Assembly (NCBI GenBank): GCA_027013815.1
Contig: JALWFY010000073.1
Coordinates: forward strand, 1 to 64,000
DNA length: 64,000 bases
Origin: Desulfohalobiaceae bacterium
GTDB lineage: Bacteria > Desulfobacterota > Desulfovibrionia > Desulfovibrionales > Desulfothermaceae
Reading direction: 5' to 3'
In this document: positions 17,463 through 26,109 of the stretch, piece after piece
Layout: every line of letters begins with the position of its first letter
Position numbering within the stretch: position 1 is the first letter of the stretch
Notes under the pieces: generated by a model
Told to the model about the DNA's origin: nothing
Databases searched by the model: none
What the model saw: only the letters and a program-made list of their open reading frames with translations
Made by a program: the position numbers and the translations under genes

Positions 17463-18545
17463 TTAAAGATTCAATTTAAGTCCTTTGATCTGATTATACA
17501 ACTCCTTTGTATAAGAAAGGACCTTTTCTGCCATTTGTGGAGGCAGCGACCCTGTTCCACAACTCGGTGTAATAAAAATCTGATTTAATAACGTATTAAT
17601 ATCTATGTCCAACACATCTATGGCCTCCTTTAGTTGAGACTCAAAGGTAGACAACAATGAATCAAAAGAGAGCTTTTCTATTAAATCCTTTTGAGTAGGT
17701 ACAATACCCCACGCAACTACTCCATTGTTGTGCAAAAATGATTTCAAATGGTCTTTAAATAAAAGGAGCTTATTAAAGTAAGAGTATGCATCAAAACTCA
17801 GTATATCTGCACCAGAATCAAATACCAAAGACCAGTCGGTATTTGCACATACATGGATTCCAACATAGACCCCTTTTTCATGTAATAGCGATATGATCTC
17901 TGAAAATGCAGAGATAACGTCCTCTTTACTGATGCTTATAAATTCAGATGAACCAAATCCAGCAAGTGCTGGCTCGTCCAGAAATATTATAACAGGTTTA
18001 TTAAAATGAGATAAGACCTCTGCCTGGTAATATGCCAGCATGGCCAGATGTTTTATTGCCACATCCCTCAATTGGTCATCATAAAAAATAGCCCTCCCAT
18101 CCATGTCTTTTACTGCAGTAGCAAAGGTTATGGGACCAGTTATCTGACCCTTTATGGCAAAAATCTTGTCAATAACAGGAGCATATTTGAGTCTTTGGAG
18201 CAAATAATAAAATCCCCTACAACGTTTTTTATCAAGTTCAAAACAACTATCTACAATATCAAGCTCACCTTCTAACACCTTCATATATTCTTCATAAAAC
18301 CTAAGCAATTCCTCATGAAAAGATCCAGAATTGACATCTATAAATTCCTTGTCCCCTTCAAGGGTGTATCCTGGGAGTCCAACCATAAACTGAGAGATCA
18401 TACCCTCGAACTTATTTTTTGGGAGTTGGACCCAAAGTGGGATATAAGTTGAATATTCAAAAACCAGGTCTAAAGACCTATTGTGATCATCCAATGGAAG
18501 ACTGCCTATCAATAAAGGAAGTCCCTTTGGTCTTAATGTATCCAT
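17463..18545 (-). CDS. core MetE-like (cobalamin-independent methionine synthase) family protein
   Basis: A 360-residue protein resembling only the C-terminal catalytic barrel of MetE, so a core-MetE type. Likely zinc ligands are the His and Cys of GIHVCAN (about residue 228) and the late Cys of TPSCGTGSLP (about 329), where MetE has H-x-C and a distal Cys; LDEPAL is like the family's D-E-P-x-(F/L) loop, and GQITGPITFA resembles the methionine-site TGP(V/I)T motif. The N-terminal folate-binding half of MetE is absent, so the methyl donor may be a corrinoid protein rather than methyl-folate. It lies next to metK on the same strand, which fits methionine and SAM supply. The alternative is a UroD/MetE-fold methyltransferase with a different acceptor. 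Confidence 0.75.
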   Translation of the reverse strand: MDTLRPKGLPLLIGSLPLDDHNRSLDLVFEYSTYIPLWVQLPKNKFEGMISQFMVGLPGYTLEGDKEFIDVNSGSFHEELLRFYEEYMKVLEGELDIVDSCFELDKKRCRGFYYLLQRLKYAPVIDKIFAIKGQITGPITFATAVKDMDGRAIFYDDQLRDVAIKHLAMLAYYQAEVLSHFNKPVIIFLDEPALAGFGSSEFISISKEDVISAFSEIISLLHEKGVYVGIHVCANTDWSLVFDSGADILSFDAYSYFNKLLLFKDHLKSFLHNNGVVAWGIVPTQKDLIEKLSFDSLLSTFESQLKEAIDVLDIDINTLLNQIFITPSCGTGSLPPQMAEKVLSYTKELYNQIKGLKLNL

Positions 18546-18580
18546 TCTATTACCCCTTTCCCCTCTTGTTCCTTAATATA

Positions 18581-18763
18581 ATTTTGGATGTTGAATTTTG
18601 GATTTTGGATTAATCCTTATTCTTATTTTTAATTTAAAATATTAGGCACAGGGATATGGGCAAAAGGACCAAAAATTCTTTTCCTTTAGCCCTTTGCCCT
18701 TCGCCTTATAGCCGTGAGTTGTAAACATCATTATGATTCATATTCTAGCGTTCACTGTTCACA
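18581..18763. repeat. dispersed intergenic repeat, word-like modules (copy A)
   Basis: Between the MetE-like gene and metK. Modules in order: an ATTTTGGATTTTGGATT-type word (18581-18612), then GGGATATGGGCAAAAGG...TTCCTTTAGCCCTTTGCCC (18651-18700), then GTTCACTGTTCAC (18750-18762). The same words recur at 22385, 23033, 23249, 24419, 30690, 46141 and 50402. No gene is seen in these 228 bases. Confidence 0.75.
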
Positions 18764-18773
18764 TTCTTTAGAC

Positions 18774-19943
18774 TTATCCCTTGCAGGCTGTTTTTAAATC
18801 ATCTACAGCATCTGTGATTTCCCATGTAAAATCAGGATGTTCTCTTCCAAAATGGCCATAACAAGAGGTCTCCTTATAGATTGGTCTCTTTAATTTTAAC
18901 TTTTTTATAATAAAATATGGTCTTAGATCAAAGACTTGTAAAATAGCATTGGTTAAGACCTCATCAGGCACTCTACCTGTACCATTTGTATTTACTAATA
19001 CTGATACAGGCTCTGCCACACCAATGACATAAGCGATCTGTACCTCACACATATCAGCAAGGTCTGCTGCAACAATATTTTTGGCTATATATCTGGCCAT
19101 ATATGCAGCAGATCTATCTACCTTAGATGGGTCCTTCCCAGAAAATGCACCACCACCATGAGAGGCCATGCCTCCATAAGTATCTTGGATTATCTTTCTA
19201 CCTGTCATGCCACAATCACCCATTGGACCACCTATAACAAATCTACCAGTGGTATTAATAAATATCCTCAATTCCTCATCAATTAAATCTTCTGGTAAAG
19301 AAGGATAAACCACCTCTCTTATAATTGCATCGCGTAAGTCCTCATACTTTACACTCTCCTCATGTTGAGCAGCTATTACAACATTGTCTATACGAACAGG
19401 CCTCCCATCTTCATATTCCAATGCCACCTGAGTCTTGCCATCAGGCCTTAAAAAGTCCAATATCCCCCTTTTTCTTACATAAGTGAGTCGCCTACTTAGT
19501 TTATGTGCAAGATAGATGGGAGTTGGCATAAGGGTCTCGGTTTCCTTACAGGCAAAACCAAACATCATCCCTTGGTCCCCAGCTCCTTGTTCCTCAGGGC
19601 TCTGTCTATTCACCCCTATGGCTATATCAGGAGATTGTTTATCCAAGGAAGAAATAACTGCACAGGTCCTCCAATCAAAGCCCATCTCTGAGCTATGGTA
19701 TCCTATCTCTTTCACAGTATTTCTCACCACCTCTGGATAATCTACCATGCCTGTACTGCTTATTTCCCCTGCAATAAAACAAAGACCAGTTGTAACTAGT
19801 GTCTCACAGGCAACCCTTGCATCTGGGTCCTGTTTTAAAAACTCATCTAATATTGCATCTGATATCCTATCCGCCACCTTGTCCGGATGTCCTTCTGTTA
19901 CAGATTCTGAGGCAAACATGTATTTTCCTTTTTTCCCTATCAT
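18774..19943 (-). CDS. metK: S-adenosylmethionine synthetase
   Basis: A 389-residue enzyme that makes SAM from methionine and ATP. Signatures seen are [22 protein letters not shown] (quoted as [12 protein letters not shown] and Mg site), [12 protein letters not shown], and the P-loop-like [19 protein letters not shown]. The ATG at 19943 has an AAGGAG site. It lies 17 bases after the radical-SAM gene on the same strand and is probably cotranscribed, so no room exists for a SAM riboswitch directly upstream. Length is normal. Confidence 0.97.
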   Translation of the reverse strand: MIGKKGKYMFASESVTEGHPDKVADRISDAILDEFLKQDPDARVACETLVTTGLCFIAGEISSTGMVDYPEVVRNTVKEIGYHSSEMGFDWRTCAVISSLDKQSPDIAIGVNRQSPEEQGAGDQGMMFGFACKETETLMPTPIYLAHKLSRRLTYVRKRGILDFLRPDGKTQVALEYEDGRPVRIDNVVIAAQHEESVKYEDLRDAIIREVVYPSLPEDLIDEELRIFINTTGRFVIGGPMGDCGMTGRKIIQDTYGGMASHGGGAFSGKDPSKVDRSAAYMARYIAKNIVAADLADMCEVQIAYVIGVAEPVSVLVNTNGTGRVPDEVLTNAILQVFDLRPYFIIKKLKLKRPIYKETSCYGHFGREHPDFTWEITDAVDDLKTACKG

Positions 19944-19960
19944 ATCATACTCCTTAAAAA

Positions 19961-22384
19961 TTATTTAAAAAACTGTTGTTGTTTTACAAGACAAAAATCT
20001 AACATTTTTATATCTGGCCATATCTTTCTAATTATCAAAAGTGGATTTATATATACCCTAGCCCAGTCAAAAACCATTTTGACCCTATCCTTATCTATAT
20101 TGAAATCTAGTATTACATCCTTTAATAAAAAGGTTTTATCTTTTTTTTCTATAACCACATTATCAATATCAAGAGAACTAAAATGTTCTATATAACTCCT
20201 CTTGTCTCTAAGAAATTGTATCTCAAAGACCTCTTTAACAGACATAGGGACCTTTTTGTCCTGTTCTATAAACTCCAATTTTGTAAACTTTATGCCATGT
20301 ATAGAAAATTTGTTTAACACTCCTATTATATCAGGATCAAGTCTTTTTTGAACCTGTATGAGTACATATTCATTTAAACTCCACAGGCCTACAGGTAATG
20401 CCCTACCAAAAGACATCTTTGGTCTTGGACTGTATCCCTTTGAAAAATACAGGGGCAGCCTCGCCCTCCTCATTATTCTCTCTAACACCTTTTGTAATTC
20501 TAATTGAGACAAATAACTTGCATAATGGGTCTTTTCAAACCAGAGCATATAAGAAAATCTTCCCTCAACAATTTCTTTTGTGTTGTGTGTAATCAAATGA
20601 GATATGTTGTGTTCATGTTTTTGTCTTGAATTAATCAAAGGTTTTATCTCTTTAAAATCACATGCACCGCACTTAACACATCTGCCCCATCTACAATCTA
20701 AGGTTATTTTCTCGGACCTGGCCTTTTCCATTTCTTTTTCTAAAAAATCTTTACTGACCCCAATATCAATAAAATCCCAATCCATCTTTTTATTTAATTC
20801 CCTGGGCCCAAGATATTTTTTATAGTCTATCCCCAGGGATTCAAATACTTGTAGCCATAATCTAAAATCAAAATGTTCCTTCCATGAAGTAAATACATCT
20901 CCTCTAAGGTATGCCTCTTCTATTGCCTTGGTGAGAATTTTCTCGCCTCTGGCAAAAATCCCCTCAATTATACTCATCTCAAGCATTGGCCAATTCAATC
21001 TAATACGTTTATATGGTCTAAATATTCTTTTTAAATGGAAGATTTTGTCTTTGATCTCTTTGAGGTTATTTTGTCTCTCCCATTGAAAAGGGGTATGTGG
21101 CTTTGGTACAAAAGGAGAGATAGACGCAGTAATACTAATACGTTTCATTCCCTTTGGGGCCATATCTAGGATCTTTAAACAGAGTCTTAAAATACCGTCT
21201 AGGTCCTCTACTTCTTCTGTTGGAAGTCCAATCATAAAATAGAGTTTAATCTTTTGCCATCCATTTTCAAAGGCCCATTTTGCATGATTTAAGATATCTT
21301 CCTCTGTAATTCCCTTGTTAATCACGTCTCTCAATCTCTGGGTCCCTGCTTCTGGAGCAAGGGTAAGACCAGTTTTTTTAAATTTGCCCAAATACTGAAT
21401 CAAAGAGTGCGGGATACTACCAGCCCTAAGAGAAGGTAAGGAGAGTGAGATATTATCCCTATTACACCTAGTCAAGACAACAGAAAAGAGTTCATTCAAT
21501 AGGGAAAAATCTCCAACACTCAAGGACAAGAGGTTTACCTCCTCATATCCAGTAATGTCCAATCCCTTGTTTAAGACCTCTCTAATTGTAGATATATCTC
21601 TTTCTCTAACAGGACGATTAACACTCCCTGCAAAACAAAACCTACAACCCCTAGTACAACCCTTTGCAATCTCTATTACATATCTATCGTGAATAGGTCT
21701 TCCAAATGGAACTACTTGTTTTACTGGAAAAGCCTCTGGATGAAATGCAGAGTACAACCTTCTTTTTATTGGACCTGTGCTAATTGATGGGACATACACG
21801 CCCTTAATGTGAGATAGGGCCTTGAGTATCTCTATCCTAGGGATATCCTTTTCCTTGGCCCCCAATAAAAGTTCAGATATCTCTAAAACTACATCTTCTC
21901 CATCACCTATTACCAGGGCATCAAAAAAATCCTCCATAGGAATTGGGTTTAAGATACCTTCTCCTCCAGCAATTATCAAAGGATATGTCCCATTATCCCT
22001 CTTAGAGGAATAGAGGGGTATATTTGCAAGGTCAAGCATGTAGAGCACTGTGGTATAACACAATTCATGGGTAATGCTAAAACCAAGTATGTCCAGTTCT
22101 TTTAAAGGGATGTCCCCTTCCAATGTAGCCAGTGGAACATTATTTTGCCTTAGTATCTCCCCTACTTCCTTAGAAGGAGCATATACCCTTTGGGCCCAAA
22201 TTCGAGGATGGGTGTTTAAAATATTGTAGAGTATCTGGTGTCCAAAATAAGAGACCCCAACTGGATATAGATCTGGAAAGGCCAGTCCCCATTTCAGGGG
22301 GATATCTTTAGGCTTGTGAACAGAATTTAATTCACATCCAACATAATGTGTGGGGTTTTTAAAAAGGGGTAATAATTCTTTCAT
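19961..22384 (-). CDS. B12-binding-like radical SAM protein fused to a DUF2344 domain
   Basis: An 807-residue fusion. Residues about 1-215 are the TIGR03960-type N-terminus ([34 protein letters not shown]). The radical SAM core follows with the cluster motif C-TRG-C-RF-C in [15 protein letters not shown] (about residue 240), and [19 protein letters not shown] further on. A small Cys-rich linker holds [14 protein letters not shown], a possible second metal site. The last 200 residues are the DUF2344/TIGR03936 domain ([34 protein letters not shown]). In other bacteria these two parts are often split, or fused as here, and sit near ribonuclease G genes, so an RNA-linked role is possible but not shown. 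It is the promoter-proximal gene of the metK unit. Confidence 0.85.
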   Translation of the reverse strand: MKELLPLFKNPTHYVGCELNSVHKPKDIPLKWGLAFPDLYPVGVSYFGHQILYNILNTHPRIWAQRVYAPSKEVGEILRQNNVPLATLEGDIPLKELDILGFSITHELCYTTVLYMLDLANIPLYSSKRDNGTYPLIIAGGEGILNPIPMEDFFDALVIGDGEDVVLEISELLLGAKEKDIPRIEILKALSHIKGVYVPSISTGPIKRRLYSAFHPEAFPVKQVVPFGRPIHDRYVIEIAKGCTRGCRFCFAGSVNRPVRERDISTIREVLNKGLDITGYEEVNLLSLSVGDFSLLNELFSVVLTRCNRDNISLSLPSLRAGSIPHSLIQYLGKFKKTGLTLAPEAGTQRLRDVINKGITEEDILNHAKWAFENGWQKIKLYFMIGLPTEEVEDLDGILRLCLKILDMAPKGMKRISITASISPFVPKPHTPFQWERQNNLKEIKDKIFHLKRIFRPYKRIRLNWPMLEMSIIEGIFARGEKILTKAIEEAYLRGDVFTSWKEHFDFRLWLQVFESLGIDYKKYLGPRELNKKMDWDFIDIGVSKDFLEKEMEKARSEKITLDCRWGRCVKCGACDFKEIKPLINSRQKHEHNISHLITHNTKEIVEGRFSYMLWFEKTHYASYLSQLELQKVLERIMRRARLPLYFSKGYSPRPKMSFGRALPVGLWSLNEYVLIQVQKRLDPDIIGVLNKFSIHGIKFTKLEFIEQDKKVPMSVKEVFEIQFLRDKRSYIEHFSSLDIDNVVIEKKDKTFLLKDVILDFNIDKDRVKMVFDWARVYINPLLIIRKIWPDIKMLDFCLVKQQQFFK

Positions 22385-22519
22385 ATTTATAATTTTGGAT
22401 TATGGATTTTGAATTTTGGATTGAAAAATTAAACTCAAAAATAAGGAGGGAAACGAGGAATATAAATCATCATGCCACCTCTACGATTCATAGTTCACAA
22501 TTACACCATTAAATGAATA
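22385..22519. repeat. direct repeat left of the small gene 22566-22931 (copy B)
   Basis: About 135 bases that recur with only a few differences at 23033-23170 in the same orientation. Shared blocks include ATTATGGATTTTGAATTTTGG, split here as ATTATGGATTTTG and AATTTTGGATTG, then AAATTAAACTCAAAA, ACGAGGAATATAAATCATCA and TAGTTCACAATTACAC. Another CCAAAATTTAAAATCCAAAA word follows at 22530-22553. Confidence 0.85.
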
Positions 22520-22565
22520 TTAACCCAACATCCAAAATTTAAAATCCAAAATCTATTATACAGAA

Positions 22566-22931
22566 CTAGGGCTTTAACAGATCTGAGATATTTGTGATTT
22601 TACCTGTACCAGATTGATTTCCCATGAGATTATCTAAATTTCTAAGGTCTGATGTAGAAGATATGGTTAGATTACTAGAGGCCTCTAAATATTTATTCTC
22701 TAACTCCTGTGGCAATTCCTTATACCAATAAACTATATGGTCTTTGGAGATCTCTCCCTCTATAGAGGTCTCAAAAGGATAACCAAAGGGCATAAGGGCC
22801 ATGGATATACCGTTTTGAGTGGGAATAGTTTGTAGTATTGCTGGATCTTTTAATTTTCCTTCTTCTTCAACCCATTTTCCTATAACAAAATCACCAGTTA
22901 CGATTTTCACCAATTTTATCATATGAGCCAT
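22566..22931 (-). CDS. small protein of unknown function, possible Sm-like N-terminal fold
   Basis: A 121-residue protein. The ATG at 22931 has an AAAGGAG site six bases away and a good promoter 57 bases further up, so it is very likely expressed. The N-terminal 70 residues (IKLVKIVTGDFVIGKWVEEE, then DPAILQTIPTQN and MALMPFGYPFE) look like the short beta strands and central Gly of Sm-like proteins found in phages and bacteria (K-L-x-x-G-x-x-(I/V)). This is a pattern impression, not a firm assignment. The rest is acidic and Ser/Asn-rich, likely disordered. It stands alone between two direct repeats of about 135 bases. Confidence 0.6.
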   Translation of the reverse strand: MAHMIKLVKIVTGDFVIGKWVEEEGKLKDPAILQTIPTQNGISMALMPFGYPFETSIEGEISKDHIVYWYKELPQELENKYLEASSNLTISSTSDLRNLDNLMGNQSGTGKITNISDLLKP

Positions 22932-22987
22932 AAAATTCTCCTTTAGTTTTTTTTAATTATGAAAGGATTTCCCTATGGAATTTTATT

Positions 22988-23016
22988 TAATTAGACACAC
23001 AACAATAATGTGTCAA
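22988..23016 (-). promoter_or_regulatory. sigma-70 promoter of the small gene at 22566-22931
   Basis: On the minus strand TTGACA (23016-23011), a 17-base spacer and TAATTA (22993-22988). A perfect 6-base inverted repeat, GACACA (22994-22999) with TGTGTC (23009-23014), covers the spacer and part of the -35 box and could be an operator. Confidence 0.6.
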
Positions 23017-23032
23017 GGATAAACTAGCACAC

Positions 23033-23170
23033 ATTTATAATTCTGAATTATGGATTTTGAATTTTGGATTGAAAAATTAAACTCAAAAGTAAGGGAGAGT
23101 AAAACGAGGAATATAAATCATCATGCCACCTCCACGGTTCATAGTTCACAATTACACGATTAAATGCATA
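23033..23170. repeat. direct repeat right of the small gene 22566-22931 (copy C)
   Basis: Partner of the repeat at 22385-22519, same orientation, about 650 bases apart start to start. The differences are mainly substitutions and one short insertion near GGGAGAGTAAAACG. From 22932 to 23858 (about 930 bases) I see no gene: the stretch holds this repeat, further repeat copies, a GC-richer island and an inverted repeat (TGTCAAAA 23496-23503 with TTTTGACA 23517-23524). Confidence 0.85.
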
Positions 23171-23248
23171 GCTTTCTTCTAAACAATTAATTAGGTCCGT
23201 TTTGCCAATATTAACCCTTGTGGGGTTGTATTTGTGTAATAGTTAGAA

Positions 23249-23378
23249 AAGGCGAAAGGCAAAAGGTACAGAGGACGAAATGCGAATTCTTCCCTTTAGC
23301 CATTAGCCCTTTGCCCTTAGCCTAATGTACGCAATGACTTAGAATTCAGAAAAAACGTAAATTTTTTTCACATGTTTC
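23249..23378 (-). repeat. mosaic repeat element, partial, minus orientation (copy E)
   Basis: Reading the plus strand: GGCGAAAGGCAAAAGG, GACGAAATGCGAATTC, CCTTTAGCCATTAGCCC, then the left-end module in reverse (CAATGACTTAGAATTCAG and AAAAAACGTAAATTTTTTTC). The right-end module (TTTCGGAACTTTAGTTT) is missing, so the copy is partial. Confidence 0.8.
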
Positions 23379-23379
23379 A

Positions 23380-23475
23380 GGAAAGAAGCCTATTTCATCC
23401 GCTCGGGAGTAGGTGCCTTGAAATTTTTGAAAATGCCGACTTTGGCGGAAGCCTGACCTAGTACCTATTAAAAAG
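23380..23475. other. GC-richer island of unknown nature inside the repeat region
   Basis: Roughly 95 bases that are clearly less AT-rich than their surroundings and carry short inverted segments: CCTA...TAGG (23389-23418 region) enclosing CCGCTCGG, and GCCGACTTTGGC near 23440. It directly abuts the left-end module of copy E. It could be another module of the repeat family or a small structured RNA. No open reading frame of note covers it. Confidence 0.4.
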
Positions 23476-23588
23476 TTGAAACATGACAATAACATTGTCA
23501 AAAAAAATAATATTTCTTTTGACAAAAAAAACATATTTTGAGAAGTTTTTCTAAGTTTTAATTATAAGTTTTGAGCTTTAAATTTTAC

Positions 23589-23763
23589 CAAACTAAAGTT
23601 CCGAAATCTGCAGTTTAATATGAAAGGTGGCAAAAGGCGCTAAAGGCTAAAGTATGAAGGATGAAGGCTAATTTTTATTCAGAATTCATAATTCAGAATT
23701 CATAATTTTAAAAACATGGCTTAGAATTCAGAAAAAACGTAAATTTTTTCACGTTTTTGAAAT
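23589..23763 (-). repeat. mosaic repeat element with both ends, minus orientation (copy F)
   Basis: Starts with the right-end module in reverse (CAAACTAAAGTTCCGAAATC, then CTGCAGTTTAATATGAAAGG), continues with GGCAAAAGGCGCTAAAGGC, then a core of ATTCAGAATTCATAATTC words, and ends with the left-end module (CTTAGAATTCAG, AAAAAACGTAAATTTTTTCA, CGTTTTTGAAA). It lies directly before the leader of the CvpA gene. Confidence 0.85.
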
Positions 23764-23858
23764 AAAAAGCATAAATAGTTCCTTTACATCAAGACTTATA
23801 GCTCAACACTTAAAACTTAAATATCTAAAAAACTAGAAACCAAAGTAGAGAGGTCTTT

Positions 23859-24416
23859 ATGAATAAACTAGATATTATATTTATTGCCATATTATCTATT
23901 ACTCTTATCCGTGGGCTTTTAAGAGGGATTGTAAAAGAATTGATCGGAATTGGAGGAATTATTGGGGCATTTTTGATTGCCAGCAATTTCTACAATCATA
24001 TCATTAAATATATAGAACAGATAATATCTGACGAAAAAATTGCTGCTATAATTGCCTTTGCATCTCTATTTATCGTAACTTTGCTATTAATATATTTTTT
24101 AGGTGCCATTATTAGGGAATTTTTAAAGAGCCTGTCCCTAGGATGGTTAGATAGGATAGGGGGAGCTGCTTTTGGCTTTTTAAAAGGGATATTAATATCA
24201 AGCCTTATTATCTTTATGCTTACCCTTATGTTGAGTCCAAGCAGTTCATTGATTTCTAAATCTAGACTATCCCCATATATAACCATGGTAACAGAAAAAA
24301 TAATCTACCTCATACCCAAGGACATGAAACAGGAATTTTGGGACAAGACAAAGGAGATGGAAAAAAAATGGAAACACAGTATATGGTATAAACTCAGACA
24401 CCCAGATAATAAATAA
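23859..24416 (+). CDS. cvpA: CvpA family inner-membrane protein
   Basis: A 185-residue protein with four predicted membrane helices. It matches the CvpA (colicin V production) family: N-terminal N-K-L-D-I-I-F-I-A-I, then RGLLRGIVKELIGIGG (helix 1 to 2 loop), and LGWLDRIGGAAFGFLKG before the last helix, the family's most conserved segment (LDRxLGxxFGxxKG). The C-terminal 45 residues are charged and cytoplasmic. The exact role of CvpA is unsettled; it affects envelope homeostasis. It precedes mazG by about 105 bases of repeat sequence. Confidence 0.88.
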   Translation: MNKLDIIFIAILSITLIRGLLRGIVKELIGIGGIIGAFLIASNFYNHIIKYIEQIISDEKIAAIIAFASLFIVTLLLIYFLGAIIREFLKSLSLGWLDRIGGAAFGFLKGILISSLIIFMLTLMLSPSSSLISKSRLSPYITMVTEKIIYLIPKDMKQEFWDKTKEMEKKWKHSIWYKLRHPDNK

Positions 24417-24418
24417 AG

Positions 24419-24556
24419 GTGAACAGTGAAGGGTAAATGGTAGAATATATATAAATCATAATGACAGGTTACATTTTTTACAGCTCTAAAATTACTGTTA
24501 TAAGACAAAACGCAAAGGGATATGGGCAAAATGAACAAAAAGCAAAAGGTGAAAGA
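24419..24556 (+). repeat. repeat words running into the start of mazG (copy D)
   Basis: GTGAACAGTGAAGGGTAAAT, then TAGAATATATATAAATCATAATGACAG (two words that in reverse occur at 18725-18763), then GGGATATGGGCAAAATGAAC, nearly identical to 18651-18670, and GCAAAAGGTGAAAGACGAAA, like 23259-23280. The last two words contain the mazG start codon and first dozen codons. Confidence 0.7.
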
Positions 24557-25328
24557 CGAAATAAAATGGGACCCTAAAGACGTAATAGAGGTAATATCCC
24601 AACTCCTTGGACCAAATGGGTGCCCATGGGACAAGAAACAAACCCCTGATTCCCTGTGTGAGTATTTGATCGAAGAAGTCTTTGAACTCGTTGAGGCAAT
24701 TAGAAATAAAAAAAGAGAGGAGATAGAAGAAGAGTTGGGAGATGTATTCTTTCTCCTGTTTTTTATTTCTTATTTATTGGAAACCAAAGAGGACATTTCT
24801 CTTGCGACAGTCTTTCAAAAAAATTCTCAAAAAATGAAAAATAGGCATCCCCATGTGTTTGGGAGTAAAAAGATATCCACAGAAAAAGAACTATTTAAGA
24901 TGTGGGAGGATACCAAGAAAAAAGAAAAAAATCACAGAGAAAAAGACCCCATGGATTCTGTACCATCTTCTCTCCCCCCTCTTTTACGGGCATATAGGAT
25001 TCACGCAAAGGCAGCTCAGGCAAGATTTACTTGGGACACAGATAAAGACCAAGAAAAGAGTGTATTGCAAGAAATAAAAGAATGGATAGAGGCTAAATCC
25101 AAAGACCAGACAAAAATGGAAGAAGAATTTGGTGATATACTTTTTTCTTTAGTTGAATACGGGAGACGACATAAAATAAAGGCAAATGCTGCATTGCAGA
25201 AGTCTATAAATAAATTTTTGAATAGATATTACAAGATGAAAGAACTTGCACAAAATAAGGGGCTCTGTTTTGAAAAGCTCAACCAAAGAGAAAAAGATTT
25301 GCTTTGGGAAGAAGTAAAAGGGACATGA
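24522..25328 (+). CDS. mazG: nucleoside triphosphate pyrophosphohydrolase MazG
   Basis: A 268-residue, two-domain MazG of normal length that hydrolyses NTPs to NMP and pyrophosphate. The first domain begins LLGPNGCPWDKKQTPDSL and contains the Mg-binding E-E-x-(6)-E and E-E-x-x-D pattern (EEVFELVEAI; EEELGDVFFLL). The second domain repeats it (FTWDTDKDQEKSVLQEIKEW; EEEFGDILFSL). Two starts are possible, ATG at 24522 and ATG at 24531; both fall in a repeat word (see copy D), and the first recognised MazG residue comes about 20 residues later, so the N-terminus is an acquired extension. Its stop overlaps the start of the next gene (ATGA). Confidence 0.93.
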   Translation: MGKMNKKQKVKDEIKWDPKDVIEVISQLLGPNGCPWDKKQTPDSLCEYLIEEVFELVEAIRNKKREEIEEELGDVFFLLFFISYLLETKEDISLATVFQKNSQKMKNRHPHVFGSKKISTEKELFKMWEDTKKKEKNHREKDPMDSVPSSLPPLLRAYRIHAKAAQARFTWDTDKDQEKSVLQEIKEWIEAKSKDQTKMEEEFGDILFSLVEYGRRHKIKANAALQKSINKFLNRYYKMKELAQNKGLCFEKLNQREKDLLWEEVKGT

Positions 25329-26095
25329 ATGAAATAGCAATATTATACTTCCATGGACTACTAAAAGACCTTTTAAGGACAAAAAGAAATATTACTCTTG
25401 ACAATAAAGACTATAAAAAAATCATATACCCTGTTATTAGGTCATCTTCTATAAAAGATATCATAGAATCTTTGGGTATTCCTCACACAGAAATAGGAGG
25501 GCTAATATTAAATAGTAAGAAAATCTATTTTGATTATATATTACACCCAACAGACAATATCCATGTCTACCCCCACATTAAACCAATTAAACCAGACAAC
25601 TATCTATTTTCCCAACCCATACAAAATTATCGATTTTTAGTAGATGTAAATGTTGGACGCCTAGCAAAACTACTTCGGATCCTTGGATACGACTGTGCCT
25701 ATAATCCATATTGGGACGATGAATTCCTGGCTCAAAAGGCATATGAGGAAAAAAGGATACTCTTGAGTCGAGACATACAACTATTAAAGAGAAAAAAAGT
25801 CCTGTGGGGCAAGTTGATCCTCAATGAAGATCCCAAATCCCAGTTAAAAGAGGTAATAGACCATTTTGGATTAAAGATTTATTATAGGCCATTTTCAAGG
25901 TGCCTTGTGTGCAATACAGAGCTCAAACCTGTTAGAAAAAAACAGATTTTTCACAAGTTAGAGCCAAAAACAAAAAGATATTTCAACCAGTTTGCCCTTT
26001 GTCCAAGGTGTAAAAAAATATATTGGGCAGGGTCCCATGTAGAAAAGATGGAGGCCATGATAAAAGAAATAAAAAGGAGAAAAACAAACACATAA
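25325..26095 (+). CDS. Mut7-C RNase domain protein with ubiquitin-like N-terminus
   Basis: A 256-residue protein. An upstream in-frame start at 25304 lies inside mazG; the ATG at 25325 overlaps the mazG stop (ATGA) and is preferred. Residues about 1-85 form a Mut7-C ubiquitin-like (beta-grasp) domain. Residues about 100-256 form the Mut7-C PIN-like RNase domain: RFLVDVNVGRLAKLLRILGY with the catalytic Asp, YDCAYN, LLSRD, then a zinc ribbon with C-LV-C and C-PR-C (the latter followed by IYWAGSH). The family is predicted to be a nuclease, with biochemical support only for related PIN proteins. The link with mazG may reflect clean-up of nucleotides and RNA. Confidence 0.9.
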   Translation: MNEIAILYFHGLLKDLLRTKRNITLDNKDYKKIIYPVIRSSSIKDIIESLGIPHTEIGGLILNSKKIYFDYILHPTDNIHVYPHIKPIKPDNYLFSQPIQNYRFLVDVNVGRLAKLLRILGYDCAYNPYWDDEFLAQKAYEEKRILLSRDIQLLKRKKVLWGKLILNEDPKSQLKEVIDHFGLKIYYRPFSRCLVCNTELKPVRKKQIFHKLEPKTKRYFNQFALCPRCKKIYWAGSHVEKMEAMIKEIKRRKTNT

Positions 26096-26109
26096 AAAAG
26101 GAGAGCCCC

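Noticed and set aside
22385-23170. Direct repeats as phage or integron attachment sites
   Set aside because: No integrase, tRNA gene or phage gene is near, and the repeat words recur at other places.
23346-23534. A 62-codon frame on the minus strand
   Set aside because: It runs through the repeat element and the GC-richer island, has no ribosome site, and its residues look like translated poly-A/T tracts.
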